From an uncultured Collinsella sp. (GTDB lineage: Bacteria; Actinomycetota; Coriobacteriia; Coriobacteriales; Coriobacteriaceae), in the NCBI GenBank assembly GCA_900547025.1, contig UREZ01000086.1:1-7611 (forward strand): a DNA stretch of 7,611 bases. Direction: 5' to 3'. The translations under genes and the position numbers were made by a program. How positions within the stretch are numbered: the stretch's first letter is position 1; each line of letters begins with the position of its first letter. This document shows positions 5,483 through 7,611 of the stretch, one piece after another. The notes under the pieces were generated by a model, which saw nothing but the letters and a program-made list of their open reading frames with translations, made no database searches and was not told the DNA's origin.

Positions 5483-6628
5483 CTAGAGCACCTCCGTGTA
5501 ACTGCCAAAGTAGGTGAAGCTCTCGCAAACGTCGTCGATGGAATCGAGCAGGTCATCGAGGGCCCTGCTGCCAAAGGGGCAGTCCAGGTCAAAGTAGAAC
5601 ATAAACTCAAAGTCGCGCCCGGGGATGGGGCGGCTCTCGAGCTTGATGAGGTTGATGTTGAGCGCGTAGAAGCGCTCGAGTACGCGATAGAGGGCGCCCG
5701 GCTCGTTGGCCGTGGTGATCATGAGCGAGGTGCGGTTGGCGCCGGGATAGACGCGCGGCTCGCGGCTGATGACGACAAAGCGCGTGTAGTTGTTGTCCGA
5801 GTCCTGGATGTTGGGCTCCAGCACCTCCAGGCCATAGAGTGCCGCGCAGCTGCGCGATGCGATGGCGGCAACATCGGTGCGCTCAGAGCTGGCGACCATC
5901 TCGGCCGACATGGCCGTGTTGGGGTATTTGGTGGCGTGTAGGTCGTGGGCTTCGATAAAGCCGGCGCACTGGGCGATAGCCTGGCCGTGGCTGTAGACCT
6001 CGCGCACGTCGGCGAGCTTGGTGCCGGGCTTGACGAGCAAGTTGTGGTCGATTTTGAGGCGAAGCGAGCGCACGATGTGGAAGTCGAACTGGGCGAGCAG
6101 GTCGTAGACAGCGTTGACCGAGCCGGCGGTGGAGTTCTCGATGGGCAGCACGCCAAACTCGCAGAAGCCGTCGCGCACGGCGCACATAACGCCTTCGAAG
6201 GTCTCAAAAAACGCGATGTCGGGCACGTCGAAGAGCTTGCACGCGGCGATTTGACTGTAAGCGCCCTCAACGCCCTGACAGGCGACGGTGGCCGTCTGGG
6301 GGAAGGGTGTGTCAAAGGCCACGGCCGTGGCGTGGGCCTTTTGCGAGACGGTGATGCCCTTGAGCTCGTTGATGTAGCGCTGCTGCTCGGCCTTGCTCAT
6401 GCTCATGAGGAGACGGAACAGGGTGATGGTCTGCGCCTCGTAGCGCTCGGGCGCGCGGCTGGCGAGGTTGTTGAGCTTGGAGCGCTCACGGGCGGGGTCG
6501 AAGACGGCCTTGCCCATCTCGATTTTTGACTTGGCGACCTCGGTGGCAATGTCCATGCGTTCGACAAAGCTGTTGAGGAGCGTGGTGTCGATGCCATCGA
6601 TGGCCTGGCGGATGTCAGCAAGGTCCAT
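5483..6628 (-). CDS. pheA: Bifunctional chorismate mutase-prephenate dehydratase (P-protein)
   Basis: A 381-residue enzyme that converts chorismate to prephenate and then phenylpyruvate, the committed branch to phenylalanine. Domain 1 (about 1-90) is an AroQ-class chorismate mutase: R7, R24, K35, D44, R47 and E48 match the E. coli P-protein active-site residues R11, R28, K39, D48, R51 and E52 at a constant offset of four. Domain 2 (about 113-290) is prephenate dehydratase, with GVEGAYSQ (119-126), PIENSTAGSV (162-171), YSHGQAIAQC (212-221) and NNYTRF (279-284), which holds the catalytic Thr-Arg-Phe. Domain 3 (about 300-381) is an ACT regulatory domain with EPGALYRVL (309-317) and ESRP (331-334), so feedback inhibition by phenylalanine is expected. 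I chose the ATG at 6626-6628: AAAGGGG lies 5 nt upstream and the family begins there. A longer frame back to 6715 would overlap aroC. The gap to aroC is 43 bp, too short for a T-box or leader attenuator. Confidence 0.95.
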   Translation of the reverse strand: MDLADIRQAIDGIDTTLLNSFVERMDIATEVAKSKIEMGKAVFDPARERSKLNNLASRAPERYEAQTITLFRLLMSMSKAEQQRYINELKGITVSQKAHATAVAFDTPFPQTATVACQGVEGAYSQIAACKLFDVPDIAFFETFEGVMCAVRDGFCEFGVLPIENSTAGSVNAVYDLLAQFDFHIVRSLRLKIDHNLLVKPGTKLADVREVYSHGQAIAQCAGFIEAHDLHATKYPNTAMSAEMVASSERTDVAAIASRSCAALYGLEVLEPNIQDSDNNYTRFVVISREPRVYPGANRTSLMITTANEPGALYRVLERFYALNINLIKLESRPIPGRDFEFMFYFDLDCPFGSRALDDLLDSIDDVCESFTYFGSYTEVL

Positions 6629-6671
6629 GGAGACCCCTTTCACGTATCGGGGGATGTTGAGGGGTGGGTAG

Positions 6672-7611
6672 TTAGCGCTGGGCGGCGTCTTCGAGGAGGG
6701 CGTCCCAGATGGCAAGGGCGGCGGCTGCCTCGGCTACGGGGACAGCTCGGGGGACGATGCAGGGATCGTGGCGGCCGTGGACCGAGAGCTCGGCATTTTC
6801 CATAGCGTCCATGTCCACCGTCTGCTGCTCACGGCCAATGGAGGGCGTCGGCTTTACGGCCATGCGCCACATGACGGGCGCGCCGGTCGAAATACCGCCC
6901 AGGATGCCGCCGGCGTTGTTGGACTCGACCTCGATCTCGCCGGTTTCGGCATCGATGCGATACGGATCATTGTTCTCGCTGCCGCGCATGGCGGCCACGG
7001 CAAAGCCCATGCCAAACTCCACGCCCTTTACGGCTGGAATGCCAAACGCGATTTGCGCGATGCGGTTCTCGATGCCGTCGAACATGGGGTCGCCGATGCC
7101 CGCGGGAAGTCCGTAGATGCCGCACTCCACGATGCCGCCGATGCTGTCAAGCTCGTCGCGCGCGGCTAGGATCTCCTCGCGCATGCGGCCGGCTGCGGCG
7201 GCGTCAATGCACGGCAGATCGTTCGTAAGGATCGCCTTGCGGTCGGCCTCGCGATAGACTATGTCGTCCAGCGGCAGGTCGGAGATGCCGCCGATCTGCG
7301 CCACATGCGCCATCACTTTAATGCCGCGGGCCTCGAGTGCCTGCAGCGCAATGCCGCCGGCGATGCACAGGGGTGCCGTTAGGCGGCCGGAGAAGTGTCC
7401 GCCGCCGGCGACATCGTGCATGTTGTGATACTTCACGCGCGCAGGGAAGTCCGCATGTCCGGGACGGGGCTTGCGGCGCAGCTCGGAGTAATCCTTGGAG
7501 CGCGTGTTGGTGTTCTCGATAATCGCGGCGATGGGCGCGCCGGTGGTATGTCCATCGACAACACCGGCGATGATGTGCGCGGCGTCGGCCTCGCGGCGTT
7601 TGGTTGCGGTC
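6672..7611 (-). CDS. aroC: Chorismate synthase, 5' end outside the window
   Basis: The last 312 residues of chorismate synthase, which uses reduced FMN to convert 5-enolpyruvylshikimate 3-phosphate to chorismate. The frame is open to the right edge. The first visible part reads TKRREADAAHIIAGVVDG, followed by TTGAPIAA, RSKDY and RPGHADF (containing the catalytic-type histidine). Further on come FGMGFAVAAMRGSENNDPY, NNAGGILGGISTGAPV, the phosphate-binding KPTPSI, and the C-terminal GRHDPCIVPRAVPVAEA. About 50 residues with the N-terminal GESHG motif should lie beyond the window. The usual GGGRSSARET motif is replaced by GGGHFSGRLT, a variant I associate with clostridial-type AroC. An apparent start at 7436 is an internal GTG (Val) and should be ignored. 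It is the most upstream visible gene of the cluster, 43 bp before pheA. Confidence 0.95.
   Translation of the reverse strand, partial: TATKRREADAAHIIAGVVDGHTTGAPIAAIIENTNTRSKDYSELRRKPRPGHADFPARVKYHNMHDVAGGGHFSGRLTAPLCIAGGIALQALEARGIKVMAHVAQIGGISDLPLDDIVYREADRKAILTNDLPCIDAAAAGRMREEILAARDELDSIGGIVECGIYGLPAGIGDPMFDGIENRIAQIAFGIPAVKGVEFGMGFAVAAMRGSENNDPYRIDAETGEIEVESNNAGGILGGISTGAPVMWRMAVKPTPSIGREQQTVDMDAMENAELSVHGRHDPCIVPRAVPVAEAAAALAIWDALLEDAAQR

Noticed and set aside
5945..6529. Long plus-strand open frame (194 codons) opposite pheA
   Set aside because: It is antisense to clearly conserved chorismate mutase-prephenate dehydratase coding sequence. Its composition (runs of Val, Gly, Leu, Asp) is the usual shadow of high-GC coding DNA, and no family resemblance is seen.
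6629..6671. Possible T-box or phenylalanine leader in front of pheA
   Set aside because: The gap to aroC is only 43 bp. There is no Phe-rich leader peptide, no T-box consensus and no terminator hairpin.

Overview
The window reads as a chromosomal segment of a moderately high-GC, Gram-positive-type anaerobe. My best guess is a Collinsella-like member of the Coriobacteriia. This is inferred from the strong AAGGAG-type ribosome binding sites, the GTG starts, the aromatic gene cluster with a fused AroE-AroK, and a DUF4869 protein of the kind common in gut Firmicutes and Actinobacteria. No marker here proves the taxonomy.

Left part (1-2812): a divergent cell-surface polysaccharide locus. A membrane-anchored family 2 glycosyltransferase (minus strand, GTG start at 1027) faces away from a two-gene ABC-2 exporter operon (plus strand: permease 1188-2033, ATPase 2045-2812). 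The 160-bp gap holds one candidate -10 box in each direction. The ATPase lacks the C-terminal glycan-binding domain of Wzt, so this is the simpler TagGH/KpsMT-like layout. The three proteins plausibly make and export a lipid-linked glycan. Bases 1-55 hold only the region downstream of the glycosyltransferase, and I see no gene there.

Middle (2813-3730): a tRNA-Arg(UCU) with its own candidate -10 box and a strong intrinsic terminator, then a small lower-GC island. The island has a minus-strand DUF4869 gene (155 aa, function unknown) with a TATAAT promoter just past the terminator of the aromatic cluster. Downstream of it lies a 31-bp imperfect copy (26/31) of the 3' end of aroQ, in the same orientation as the real aroQ. 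The two copies form a direct repeat around a segment of about 0.7 kb that carries DUF4869, which looks like a decayed insertion or duplication footprint.

Right part (3730-7611): a minus-strand cluster for aromatic amino acids. In transcription order it is aroC (chorismate synthase, its 5' end beyond the window), pheA (chorismate mutase-prephenate dehydratase with ACT domain), a fused aroE-aroK (shikimate dehydrogenase plus shikimate kinase), and aroQ (type II 3-dehydroquinate dehydratase). Together they cover dehydroquinate to dehydroshikimate (AroQ), shikimate (AroE), shikimate-3-phosphate (AroK), then, after the EPSP synthase step that is not in view, chorismate (AroC) and the branch to phenylpyruvate (PheA). 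pheA and aroE-aroK abut with no spacer. A perfect 16-bp inverted repeat sits between aroE-aroK and aroQ, and a 13-bp-stem terminator ends the cluster.
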